Source of the DNA: Muribaculaceae bacterium | GTDB taxonomy: Bacteria > Bacteroidota > Bacteroidia > Bacteroidales > Muribaculaceae | Direction of reading: 5' to 3' | Assembly (NCBI GenBank): GCA_022510385.1 | Contig: JAFLTQ010000001.1 | Location: 124,001-188,000 of the forward strand | Length of the DNA stretch: 64,000 bases | Part shown: positions 1 to 8,599 of the stretch, piece after piece | Position numbering within the stretch: the first letter of the stretch is position 1 | Layout: each line of letters begins with the position of its first letter | Made by a program: the position numbers and the translations under genes | Notes under the pieces: generated by a model | Seen by the model: only the letters and a program-made list of their open reading frames with translations | Databases searched by the model: none | Told to the model about the DNA's origin: nothing

Positions 1-1336
1 TCGTCACCGCCAGTTCAAATGCCTTATTGTAAATTTCGCTTCCCGGCTCCTGACTGTTGGCTGCCACAAACAACTCTGCCAAAGAGAGTTTCTGCGGCTG
101 TGTTGACATCACTCCCAGAATTTCCGACACCTCTGTGAAGGTCTTTATCTCAAATTGGATTCTATAGTCGGAATGACGTAAAGCCGGATAGACATTTTCC
201 AACAACCACGCATATTGGCTCGGATAAGTTGTCTTTATCTTCTGATTTCGTGCAAACGGTTCTATCCCTGAATGAACGATGCCGAGTATCTCAGTTGCAT
301 TTGGCAATATCACTCCAATGGTGTGGGGATTATAATTGATATTCTGGAATTGATCAAACCTTATGGAATCCGAGGGGTTGGTCCTCAGACCGTTTACCAT
401 CTGAAGGAATTCTGAAAGACCTTGCCAGTCTACAGGTTCGAAACTTGTGGTAATAAAGCCGGCAGGGAAACGGTAGAGTCCTTGCACATAATCTTTCAAG
501 GCTTCGGTTCTTCCACGAGCCAATCTCACATTGTTCTGATAACCTCCCTCCGGAGATGCTGTTCCGCTTATGTGAAGGCTTGTGATCTTGATATCCTTGT
601 CATTTCTAACAGAGTCGATTGTGGCCCTGATTTTTGCAAGCTCCGACGGGTTTCTACGATAATCCGGATATATTATAATTTGATTCACCGGGAAATCTAT
701 ATAGGCTCTTGCTGATATTTCCCTCATCTTCACAGCCTCAGCAACCGGAGTGACATATAAGAATTCAGGGAAGAAAGAGCGCTTCACAAAGTCTGTCTGT
801 GCGAGTGGCAAATCTTCATCCACCCTGGCAATGTCTTTTACACAACTTGCACATCCACGCACTTCACTTTCTATAGAGAATGTAGCCGTTTCCATCCAAT
901 CTCTCCAGTTAGTGAGGAGCAACATGTGATAGGTGCCGATTCCTGATGTCCTTGCCACCTCTATATTAGGATGTGAGAATTGCGATGGGAGCAATTCCTT
1001 TTTATAGAATGTCACAGGCATCATTCGCCTGTTTCTCTCATTGCTGATAAGCCTTTTATGACCTATCACACAAAAGGAATCAAACCTTGTTGTGTCGGTG
1101 CCGTTGTAGAGAAATGGAGTGAAAACTTGTTCAAACTGACTCTTCATATTGACCCTGTTAAGGTCGAGTGCCAGTTCTACGGCAAGTTTTCCATTATCAA
1201 GTCGATAAATGTTCTCGACAGTCACGCCGAGAAAAGAATTAGCCTTGTTGCCTGCAGGAAGGTCTAAAGAGAAGCCTTCAAATGCAATGCTCAGGAATAA
1301 AGCTATGATGAATATGATTTTTTTATGGTTAGCCAT
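1..1336 (-). CDS. DUF3868-type fimbrial-locus protein with OmpA-like region (partial, C-terminus beyond window)
   Basis: The frame is open from an ATG at 1336 down to base 1, so the 3' end lies outside the window and at least 444 codons are present. It opens with a signal peptide (MANHKKIIFIIALFLSIAFEG). Around residues 250-290 there is an OmpA-like stretch containing ISGTASPEGG, the pattern seen in OmpA-related peptidoglycan-binding folds. The protein resembles the DUF3868 family, whose genes sit next to DUF3575 genes at Bacteroides FimA/Mfa-type pilus loci. The DUF3575 gene directly upstream, 30 bp away, supports this. The role is inferred: an envelope protein helping assemble or anchor fimbriae. 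No catalytic residues are visible. Confidence 0.72.
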   Translation of the reverse strand, partial: MANHKKIIFIIALFLSIAFEGFSLDLPAGNKANSFLGVTVENIYRLDNGKLAVELALDLNRVNMKSQFEQVFTPFLYNGTDTTRFDSFCVIGHKRLISNERNRRMMPVTFYKKELLPSQFSHPNIEVARTSGIGTYHMLLLTNWRDWMETATFSIESEVRGCASCVKDIARVDEDLPLAQTDFVKRSFFPEFLYVTPVAEAVKMREISARAYIDFPVNQIIIYPDYRRNPSELAKIRATIDSVRNDKDIKITSLHISGTASPEGGYQNNVRLARGRTEALKDYVQGLYRFPAGFITTSFEPVDWQGLSEFLQMVNGLRTNPSDSIRFDQFQNINYNPHTIGVILPNATEILGIVHSGIEPFARNQKIKTTYPSQYAWLLENVYPALRHSDYRIQFEIKTFTEVSEILGVMSTQPQKLSLAELFVAANSQEPGSEIYNKAFELAVT

Positions 1337-1366
1337 GAATCGATAAAATTGGTGAGATTGGAAAAT

Positions 1367-1948
1367 TTAAAAAAGATATTCGATTGCGAGTGAGAGTCGA
1401 GTCGGCCCGTAATAGTTGTGATGGCCGGAGCCTTCAACAGTGCCGCATATTGTGCAGGGGTAACGGTCGTAATGGCAATAAATCCATCCGATTCCCAACT
1501 CGAATTCAATGTTCCAATGTTTCCCCAAAATCCAGTCATAACCGTAGGAGATGCCGGCTCCCGCTCCCCAGCCCTGATATCTATGATCCTTAAGGTTGGC
1601 AAAGTTTTGTCCCAAGAAATTAAAGGCTTTCGGAATATTCCCGATATTATATTGGCCTCCGATTGCTTGAAGTCCGAAGAATGAACCCTGGAAAGCCTCA
1701 CAAATCCATACGCGTGGCCCGGTCTGAACCATCCAGTGTCTCCACCTGCGTTGATGGATATTCCAGGCATTCACCTGGCCGCTTATTTCATAGGTCCATT
1801 TTGGATGCATCCTGAATTCCAAACCTAAGTTGGGAGATGTCACCGCATCTGAGATTAAATTCGTTTTTATGGCTGCTTTCTGTGAGTGCATCGGCACAAT
1901 ACATGTCACCAGCACTACGGCTATTAATAGATATCTTTTGATATTCAT
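1367..1948 (-). CDS. DUF3575 domain-containing outer-membrane protein
   Basis: 193 aa with a cleavable signal peptide (MNIKRYLLIAVVLVTCIVPMHS). After it comes the DUF3575 opening, KTNLISDAVTSPNLGLEFR, then alternating aromatic-rich strands ending in AIEYLF, as expected of a small outer-membrane beta-barrel. DUF3575 genes commonly open Bacteroidetes fimbrial clusters, and the DUF3868 gene follows 30 bp downstream on the same strand. A well-matched Bacteroidetes promoter lies at 2008-2039, about 60 bp upstream of the ATG. Function is not established; the link with fimbriae is from family context. Confidence 0.8.
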   Translation of the reverse strand: MNIKRYLLIAVVLVTCIVPMHSQKAAIKTNLISDAVTSPNLGLEFRMHPKWTYEISGQVNAWNIHQRRWRHWMVQTGPRVWICEAFQGSFFGLQAIGGQYNIGNIPKAFNFLGQNFANLKDHRYQGWGAGAGISYGYDWILGKHWNIEFELGIGWIYCHYDRYPCTICGTVEGSGHHNYYGPTRLSLAIEYLF

Positions 1949-2007
1949 CCCTTCGGGAGATTTTTAGTTTTTATTATACGTTTAGTTAGATTGCGCTTAT
2001 CAAACGA

Positions 2008-2039
2008 CAAAATTAAGATTATTTATATTTATATGCAAA
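2008..2039 (-). promoter_or_regulatory. Bacteroidetes-type promoter of the DUF3575/DUF3868 operon
   Basis: On the minus strand, TTTG (2036-2039) is followed after exactly 20 nt by TAATTTTG (2008-2015), matching the -33/-7 consensus of the Bacteroidetes primary sigma factor. The predicted transcript starts near 2004, giving a leader of about 56 nt. Confidence 0.65.
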
Positions 2040-2181
2040 TCTTTCAGGTCTATTTCCCGCCATTTCCCAATTTATGTTAAAATTGCGGACTCTCGAACTA
2101 ACCTCACCCCATCTGATCGGGGTAAGGAGTGACGTTATGACCGAGATGAAATTCATCTCATTATTTATGTATGATTTTGAA

Positions 2182-2213
2182 TTTGTAAATTTTTATCTGA
2201 ATATTTAATTTTG
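2182..2213 (+). promoter_or_regulatory. Bacteroidetes-type promoter of the flippase gene
   Basis: TTTG at 2182-2185, a 20-nt spacer, and TAATTTTG at 2206-2213 match both consensus boxes. The predicted start near 2217 leaves a leader of about 70 nt before the ATG at 2288. Confidence 0.65.
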
Positions 2214-2287
2214 TACTCCATTAATACGTATATATCTACTCCGAAAGGTCGTAAAGAGATCCGCAAAAATAATTCTTTCAGCATAAT

Positions 2288-3814
2288 ATGAGCATCCGAT
2301 CATTGGTGAAAGACACTGCCGTTTATGGTTTGAGCAGCATCGTGGGACGATTCCTTAATTGGTGTCTCGTGCCCCTTTACGTCTATCTTTTTCCCACGGA
2401 AGAGTACGGTATAGTCACATATCTATATGGAGTAGTGGCTGTCATGCTCGTAATCCTAAACTATGGGATGGAAACCGGATTCTTTCGATTTGCAAATAAG
2501 GAGGATGATCCCGAAAAGGTGTACACAACTTCACTGATTTCTGTCGGCACAACATCCCTGATTTTTATAGTCTTACTTTCCGTTTTCCTCCATCCTATTT
2601 CGGATTTCCTGAAACTTCCTCAGCAATCCCTTTTCGTTTGGCTGATCGGAGCCACCGTTGCAGTAGATGCATTCTGCAACCTACCCTTTGCCTACCTGAG
2701 ATATAAAAATCGCTCCTGGCGTTTTGCCGGTATCAAATTAATAAATGTTGCCCTAAATATAGGATTGAATCTTTTCTTCCTTCTTGTTTGTCCTGAAATT
2801 GAAAAGAGCAATCCGGCCTTAATATCCTGGTTTTATCAACCCTTCGGTGGTCAGGCTTTCGGAATTGGCTGGATTTTTATAGCAAATATCCTTTCCTCCT
2901 ATACGATTCTCCTGTTGCTAATGCCGCAACTGATGGGGAGAAAATGGAAATTTGCCTGGAACCTGCTAAAAAAAATGTTGTCTTACAGTTGGCCTCTTCT
3001 CATTTTAGCCATTGCCGGCATGTTGAGTCAGAATATGGGGCAGCTGATAATTCCTTACCTGATTGACGACGAAGAAGCAGCTCGATCTATGATCGGTATA
3101 TATGGCGCCAACATGAAGATAGCCATTGTGATGGTGATGTTTACACAGGCTTTCCGATATGCATATGAACCCTTCATTTTTTCACAGGCAAAAAAATCGG
3201 GTGAATCAAGCGCTCAAATGTATGCCGATGCCATGAAATATTTCATAATATTCGGATGGCTGATATTTTTGGGCGTGATGTTTTATCTCCCGTTCGTAAG
3301 ATATTTTATTTCTCCGTCTTATTGGGAGGGTCTTCAGGTGGTGCCTGTGATGATGGGGGCGGAATTATGTTTCGGAGTCTTCTTTAATCTGTCTCTTTGG
3401 TACAAGCTAACCGACAAGACTCGCTGGGGAATGTATCTATCTCTAATCTGTTTTGCCATAATGTTGGGCCTGAATGTGTGGCTTGTACCTCTTATCGGAA
3501 TCCCTGACGGGTACATGGGTTCTGCCTGGGCTGCCTTGATAGCCTATTTTATCGTGATGCTCGTTAGTTATTTCCTCGGCAGATATTATTACCCGCTTCC
3601 ATACGAAATCAAACGAATTGGAGCATATACTATTCTTGCCGGAATCTTCTATTTTGCCGGGATGGCTTTAGGTCTATTCTTGCCCCTATGGGCCCTTTAT
3701 CTGATCAGATCTTTGCTAATAATCCTATATGGGTTGGTAATCGCAAACTATGAAAATATCCCTTTCATATCATCATATGTCAGGAAGGCTCTGAATCAAC
3801 CTGCTTCCTCTTAA
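2288..3814 (+). CDS. Polysaccharide/lipopolysaccharide flippase (Wzx-like, MOP superfamily)
   Basis: 508 aa, hydrophobic throughout, with roughly 12-14 predicted transmembrane helices. The N-terminus (KDTAVYGLSSIVGRFLNWCL) resembles the first helix of polysaccharide-synthesis/Wzx exporters, which flip undecaprenyl-linked glycans across the inner membrane. There are no glycosyltransferase genes alongside, so it is a stand-alone copy and its substrate cannot be told from context. Its last 35 bp overlap the 3' end of the convergent small gene at 3780-4046. A good promoter precedes it. Confidence in the class is high and in the substrate is nil. Confidence 0.85.
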   Translation: MSIRSLVKDTAVYGLSSIVGRFLNWCLVPLYVYLFPTEEYGIVTYLYGVVAVMLVILNYGMETGFFRFANKEDDPEKVYTTSLISVGTTSLIFIVLLSVFLHPISDFLKLPQQSLFVWLIGATVAVDAFCNLPFAYLRYKNRSWRFAGIKLINVALNIGLNLFFLLVCPEIEKSNPALISWFYQPFGGQAFGIGWIFIANILSSYTILLLLMPQLMGRKWKFAWNLLKKMLSYSWPLLILAIAGMLSQNMGQLIIPYLIDDEEAARSMIGIYGANMKIAIVMVMFTQAFRYAYEPFIFSQAKKSGESSAQMYADAMKYFIIFGWLIFLGVMFYLPFVRYFISPSYWEGLQVVPVMMGAELCFGVFFNLSLWYKLTDKTRWGMYLSLICFAIMLGLNVWLVPLIGIPDGYMGSAWAALIAYFIVMLVSYFLGRYYYPLPYEIKRIGAYTILAGIFYFAGMALGLFLPLWALYLIRSLLIILYGLVIANYENIPFISSYVRKALNQPASS

Positions 3815-4046
3815 ACCATCCCTTGAGGCGCTTCAAACCCTCCACTCCGATTATTGTTAGCCCTAAGTATTGGAATGTCTTGGCGAGGCCGAAGAAAATC
3901 ACCCACAACGCACTTTTCCATGCATAACTTATATCAAGCGCCATCTGTGCAAAGGAGATAACATAGAAAGGTATACAACAGGCAAGAACTATCAAACCTG
4001 TCTTAAAGGATAAACCTCTGAACCAATCTAACAATTTACGTTTCAT
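3780..4046 (-). CDS. Small two-helix membrane protein of unknown function
   Basis: 88 aa with two hydrophobic segments (about residues 14-36 and 42-64), basic ends and no signal peptidase site, so probably an inner-membrane protein. I do not recognise the family. It lies 61 bp downstream of the YqhA-like gene on the same strand, possibly as a second cistron. Its 3' end overlaps the flippase gene tail-to-tail by 35 bp. The coherent membrane pattern and operon-like position argue that it is real. Confidence 0.6.
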   Translation of the reverse strand: MKRKLLDWFRGLSFKTGLIVLACCIPFYVISFAQMALDISYAWKSALWVIFFGLAKTFQYLGLTIIGVEGLKRLKGWFKRKQVDSEPS

Positions 4047-4107
4047 CCTATCTGCAGTATTTTCTTAAGAGGTAGCCCTTAAGCTTTAACAAGACCGGCA
4101 ACAGGTC

Positions 4108-5058
4108 TTAAGACAAAGTTTCCTCAATAATTTCCTTTGAATGGGGACTCTCTTTCTCTTCTTTCAATTTGTGCTCTCCTTCCGCATTTGATTTATGTGT
4201 AAGATATAAAGCACCTGCAATCAGCAGTATCCCTACTGCTAAATAGAGCAACGAGATAGGGGTCCAATGTTCGCTGTCTATCTCCAAAACATGCTTGAAG
4301 AAGGAGACTATAAGCACCATTAAGATAACCTTCCCCAAAGATGATTTCAAATCATCTACACTACTTATTTTAAGCCATGCAGGTCGCATATCTGCCGGCT
4401 TCTCCTCCGGATCCACATTTGCTATAAAGAGTTCATAGACTCCTACTCCGAATATTATCAAGACTAATGCAAACAAGAAAACATCCACTGAAGAAACCAA
4501 TTGTTCAAAAAGCACTTCATACCTCTCGTAAGGATCCATAAAGAAACCTACCAAACCCCTGATAATCAAACCGAATCCTTGAATAAAGAGTATTATTGAC
4601 GATAGTATAGCTCCTATTACCGACACTATTGCTATATAGCGGGAAAAATATAGGATATTCTCAAACTTTATAATCCAAAAATTCTTCTTTTTTAGCGAAT
4701 TCGGGAGATTCTCTCCTAAAGCTTCCAATCTATTTTCAAGCTCTTCGAGTAGGGCTTCATCATATTCATCATGTTTCAACACCCTGCTTTTCAGCCATCT
4801 TATTCCATCCTTGTCAAGCCTGTTTTGCTCATTTCCGCGATAATCCAGCAAGTAATCCGCCAAGGTGTTCGCAAAGAAATTCTTATAATCGTGAGGCAAT
4901 TTCACATTCTCCAGATCTTTAATCTTAAAAAGAGCCTCTGCATCATCATCATTTATTTCTTTCAAATCTGCAAATATATCCTTCAATTCCTGCAGTGCAT
5001 CCGGAGATAAGGTTTTCGACCTGCGGATCTTACCACGTAAATCTAACAGTTTCTTCAT
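4108..5058 (-). CDS. UPF0114/YqhA-like membrane protein with extended N-terminus
   Basis: 316 aa. Residues about 135-285 resemble the UPF0114 (YqhA) family: a first helix pair after FENILYFSRYIAIVS, a central helix ending in VYELFI, and the motif PAWLKISSVDDLKSSLGKVI before another helix. Four membrane segments are predicted. The first ~130 residues are charged and helical and are not part of the YqhA family proper, so this is an extended form. YqhA function is poorly known. The gene stands about 200 bp downstream of the secDF stop, beyond a strong hairpin, so it probably has its own promoter. Confidence 0.7.
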   Translation of the reverse strand: MKKLLDLRGKIRRSKTLSPDALQELKDIFADLKEINDDDAEALFKIKDLENVKLPHDYKNFFANTLADYLLDYRGNEQNRLDKDGIRWLKSRVLKHDEYDEALLEELENRLEALGENLPNSLKKKNFWIIKFENILYFSRYIAIVSVIGAILSSIILFIQGFGLIIRGLVGFFMDPYERYEVLFEQLVSSVDVFLFALVLIIFGVGVYELFIANVDPEEKPADMRPAWLKISSVDDLKSSLGKVILMVLIVSFFKHVLEIDSEHWTPISLLYLAVGILLIAGALYLTHKSNAEGEHKLKEEKESPHSKEIIEETLS

Positions 5059-5200
5059 ATTATGAGAAAAATAATGATGTTATAAGAACAACCTATGATT
5101 TTTTGAGAAATCTATATTTTTTGAGCACTAAGACTCCCTAATTTCCAATTAGTGAAATCTCTGAATTTCAGATTTGTGAAATTCCTTATGCTATGAATAA

Positions 5201-5235
5201 CGAGGGGATGTAGCAGGGTTTGCCACACCCCCTCG
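5201..5235 (-). terminator. Strong hairpin downstream of secDF, probable terminator
   Basis: CGAGGGG (5201-5207) pairs with CCCCTCG (5229-5235). The stem continues inward through TGT/ACA and GCA/TGC with two mismatches around a GGGTT loop. It lies 23 bp past the secDF stop codon. It lacks a long T-run on the minus strand, so factor-dependent termination or 3'-end stabilisation are alternatives. Confidence 0.5.
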
Positions 5236-5257
5236 GGGTATACTGTTTTCGGTTCTG

Positions 5258-8239
5258 TTATCTGAATCTACGATTACCTTCCAATCTCGGTTTACCGTCA
5301 TTATCTTCACGGTTATGTTTCCTCTCGAGATTGAATCTCACGATATGATATGCTATCGGAGCTGCGCAATAGAGAGAACAGAAGGTACCGACTATCACAC
5401 CGAAGATCATTGCAAATGTGAAGCTGCGGATTGTATCACCTCCTAAGAAGAATATACATCCAAGCACGAGCAAGGTCGAGAACGATGTCATAATCGTACG
5501 TGTCAATGTAGTGTTAAGCGACTTGTTGAAGGTCAGGAACCTATTCTCCTTCGGATAAATCTTCATCATTTCACGGATTCGGTCGAACACTACTACCGTG
5601 TCGTTGATCTGGTAACCTATAATGGTTAGAACGGCGGCTATAAACGACTGGTCAATTTCCATTGAGAACGGCAGGAAGCCCCAGCAGATTGAATAGAAGC
5701 CTACGATGAGGAACGCTGTAAGTGCCACAGCACATACTGCACCCACTGAGAAGGCTATATTGTGGAATCTCAAAAGGATATAGAGGAACATACATACAAC
5801 TGCTATGCTCACAGCCCAATATGCATCGCGCCTCATATCATCTGCTACCGACGGACCCACCTTCTGGATTGAGATGATACCATGATCTTCATCAGCCATT
5901 GAGAATGTGTTGTAGTCCATTGTATTTCCATTCTCATCAGTCAGCTCCGGCGCCAGTTTCGTATAAAGAAGACGAGTCACATCATTATCTACATTCTGGC
6001 TGTCATCCTTAATCCTATAATTGGTGGAAATTCTTACTTTTGTCGGGTCATCAATAGTAATAACTCCTACGCTAACTGTCGGATCGTTGGCTTCTGCCTG
6101 CAATTCTGCACTGAGATATTGCTGCAACTCAGTCGGATTTACAGGATGGTCAAATTGAACAACGTAGTTACGTCCTCCCGAGAAGTCGATACCCTGATTC
6201 ATTCCTCTGATTGACAGGGATGCAACTGAAACAACTATCAAAGCAACCCATACGCTGGCTGAAATCCTCCAGTTACCGATGAAATTAATCTTCGTGTTAG
6301 AGAAGAGATTACGGCTCACCTTGGTATCAAATGTCATGTTGGCACAACGTCCATTCTTAGTAATCAGATCAAAAGCCAATCGAGTCAAGAACACTGCTGT
6401 GAAGAATGAGCAAACCAAACCGATGATCAATGTGGTTGCAAATCCCTTAATAGGACCTGAACCGAAGAGCAACAGGATGATACCTGTGATCACTGATGTG
6501 ATGTTAGAGTCAAAGATCGCTGAGAAGGCGTTACTGTAACCCTCTGAGATGGCCTGACGTAATTTCTTGCCTAATTTAAGTTCCTCTTTGGTGCGTTCGA
6601 AAATGAGCACATTGGCGTCAACTGCCATACCAAGAGCAAGAACGATACCTGCTATACCCGACAAGGTCAAGACGGCCTGGAATGATGCAAGAATTCCTAA
6701 TGTGAAGTAAAGGTTGAGTATTAGTCCTATATTTGCTACAAGACCCGGTATCAAACCATAAATCAGGATCATGAACACCATCAATATAGATATTGCCACA
6801 ATGAATGACAGGAATCCTTGTGTCACAGCTTCTGCTCCAAGGCTCGGACCGATTACATTGTTGCTTACAACCTCAACCTTGGCACTCATCTTACCTGATT
6901 TCAAAACATTTGCCAAGTCATTCGCCTCTTCAGGTGTGAAATTGCCGGTAATCTCTGAGCTACCTCCCGTAATTTCATTATTTACGTTAGGATAAGAATA
7001 AACATTATTGTCAAGAACAATAGCAATCGGACGACCGATGTTATTACGAGTCAAGGTTGCCCATGCTTGTGATCCTGAATCATTCATTCTCATGTTGACA
7101 GTGTTACCCCTCAAGTTGTCATATTCGCTGGTAGCGGATACTACTGCATCTCCTTCGAGGGCTGCATCTCCCTTCAGAGCCACAAGTTTGTAGACCGATG
7201 TGGTGAGAGGCTCTCCGTTTGCCTTCATGCGAGGATTGCCATTTTCATCATACACCTGCTCCGGCGTCGGCTTAACTTCCCAGACTGCTGAGAAGTCGCT
7301 CGGCAATTTCTGCTTGGCAAGCGGTGAATTCAGAATGCTGTCTACAAGCGCTCTGTTTTGAGGGGCTACAACTCCGATAACGGGGCTTCCGCCATACAAC
7401 TTGTTGGTCTGGAGGAGTGCCAAGAGGTTCAAATGATTGATTGTGTCTTGCTGTGCCCATTGCTGTGCAAAACTGTTCAGATCATTGGCTATCTCATTAT
7501 AATTATAGACTTCAAAGAATTCCAAATTTGCAGAACTCTTAAGCAATTCAGTGACACGTTCAGGTTCTTTAACACCCGGGAGCTCCAGAAGGATCTGGCC
7601 ATTCTTGTCTTGAAGTTTCTGGATATTCGGAGCCACAACACCAAACTGGTCGATACGTGTCCTGAATATGTTAAAGGCCGCATCAACCTGACTGTTGATC
7701 TGGTTTTCCAAAGCTGACACTACATCTGCATTGGAAGAATTGCTGCGAAGTTTTCCAAGATACTCTCCCTCTCTTTGGAAAAGACCTGCCATTGTGCCTG
7801 GCTGGAATTGTGCAGCAAATTTTGAAATGAAATCCTTGTCGCTTCCTTTGGCTCCCGCATTCTGAGCTGCAGTTATAGCCTCATTTATCTGTTCCAATTG
7901 CTTTGGCCCGGATGCATATTGACGCAGGATATCCGGCACGGAGATTTCCAAAACTACATTCATTCCACCCTTGAGGTCAAGACCCATACCTACCTCAAGT
8001 TTCCTTACCTGGTTATAAGTGTAACCAAGATAAACTTTCTCTTTGTCGATGGAATCGTTAAATTGCTTCAAATGTAATTTGTAAGCATCGCTGGTCACAT
8101 CATCTGTGCCCGCCATGGTCGTTGCATACTTCTTGGCCTTCTCTTCGAAATGATGAGTAACAACGGAAAAGGATATGTAAAATCCGCTGATCAAGACCAA
8201 AAGGATGGCAATCGTGCTGATAAACCCTTTGTTCTGCAT
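5258..8239 (-). CDS. secDF: Protein translocase subunit SecDF (fused SecD-SecF)
   Basis: 993 aa. The N-terminal half is SecD: a first transmembrane helix, the DLKGG motif (MGLDLKGGMNVVLEI, about residues 85-100), a large periplasmic P1 domain, and the helix bundle with ALGMAVDANVLIFER. The C-terminal half is SecF, with GIDFSGGRNYVVQF (about 690) and GYQINDTVVVFDRIRE (about 880). It uses the proton-motive force to pull proteins through SecYEG from the periplasmic side. The single-chain fusion is typical of Bacteroidetes. The gene is monocistronic here, with gaps on both sides. Confidence 0.97.
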   Translation of the reverse strand: MQNKGFISTIAILLVLISGFYISFSVVTHHFEEKAKKYATTMAGTDDVTSDAYKLHLKQFNDSIDKEKVYLGYTYNQVRKLEVGMGLDLKGGMNVVLEISVPDILRQYASGPKQLEQINEAITAAQNAGAKGSDKDFISKFAAQFQPGTMAGLFQREGEYLGKLRSNSSNADVVSALENQINSQVDAAFNIFRTRIDQFGVVAPNIQKLQDKNGQILLELPGVKEPERVTELLKSSANLEFFEVYNYNEIANDLNSFAQQWAQQDTINHLNLLALLQTNKLYGGSPVIGVVAPQNRALVDSILNSPLAKQKLPSDFSAVWEVKPTPEQVYDENGNPRMKANGEPLTTSVYKLVALKGDAALEGDAVVSATSEYDNLRGNTVNMRMNDSGSQAWATLTRNNIGRPIAIVLDNNVYSYPNVNNEITGGSSEITGNFTPEEANDLANVLKSGKMSAKVEVVSNNVIGPSLGAEAVTQGFLSFIVAISILMVFMILIYGLIPGLVANIGLILNLYFTLGILASFQAVLTLSGIAGIVLALGMAVDANVLIFERTKEELKLGKKLRQAISEGYSNAFSAIFDSNITSVITGIILLLFGSGPIKGFATTLIIGLVCSFFTAVFLTRLAFDLITKNGRCANMTFDTKVSRNLFSNTKINFIGNWRISASVWVALIVVSVASLSIRGMNQGIDFSGGRNYVVQFDHPVNPTELQQYLSAELQAEANDPTVSVGVITIDDPTKVRISTNYRIKDDSQNVDNDVTRLLYTKLAPELTDENGNTMDYNTFSMADEDHGIISIQKVGPSVADDMRRDAYWAVSIAVVCMFLYILLRFHNIAFSVGAVCAVALTAFLIVGFYSICWGFLPFSMEIDQSFIAAVLTIIGYQINDTVVVFDRIREMMKIYPKENRFLTFNKSLNTTLTRTIMTSFSTLLVLGCIFFLGGDTIRSFTFAMIFGVIVGTFCSLYCAAPIAYHIVRFNLERKHNREDNDGKPRLEGNRRFR

Positions 8240-8599
8240 TGTTCTGTTTCTATGTTTTATATGATTATATTACGGTTAGTTTGAGGAGCATTATATATGC
8301 CCCTTATTTTTCAACTTGCAAATATACAGTAAATTTTTCAACTATAGCTACTGTTGGCTTCAAAAGTTAAGCAACGTTAACAAATTTTTCATTCATCCAC
8401 TTCTACTCTTCCCCTTTTATTTATGATATTATTTGTATATTTGCCATATAAGAGTCTGTTCCACAATTTATGTTTAATATAGCTCGTATATCTTAAAGGA
8501 ATTTTGGGTTGATTGGAAGTAGCAGTGGGGTTCCATTGTGATTGAAAACCAACACAAAAAGCGACAAAGAGATACGTAACAAAACTAACTTTGCTGCTC
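8240..8599. other. Divergent intergenic region between secDF and LD-carboxypeptidase
   Basis: This gap holds only promoter-like boxes. For secDF on the minus strand there is a TAnnTTTG-type box (TATATTTG, 8320-8327) without a good -33 partner. For the plus strand there are TATATTTG at 8436-8443 and TAACTTTG at 8586-8593. An 81-codon minus-strand frame at 8389-8634 covers these sites and is not credible as a gene. I see nothing else. Confidence 0.4.
8586..8593 (+). promoter_or_regulatory. Possible -7 box directly upstream of the LD-carboxypeptidase ATG
   Basis: TAACTTTG fits the TAnnTTTG consensus and ends 6 nt before the ATG at 8600, which would give an almost leaderless mRNA. No TTTG is found at the expected distance upstream, so this may be chance. 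Confidence 0.3.

Larger units (their letters stand above)
1949..2287. other. Divergent intergenic region with two promoters and small inverted repeats
   Basis: This 339-bp gap separates the DUF3575 gene (-) from the flippase gene (+). It holds a promoter for each direction (2008-2039 and 2182-2213). Between them are two short inverted repeats, ACCCC/GGGGT (2106-2123) and GAGATG/CATCTC (2143-2159). Both repeats lie upstream of both predicted start sites, so if functional they would act as DNA (operator-like) and not as RNA. No open frame worth calling is present. Confidence 0.5.

Noticed and set aside
1303..1770. 155-codon minus-strand frame overlapping the DUF3575 gene and the start of the DUF3868 gene
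   Set aside because: It conflicts with two better-supported frames with signal peptides.
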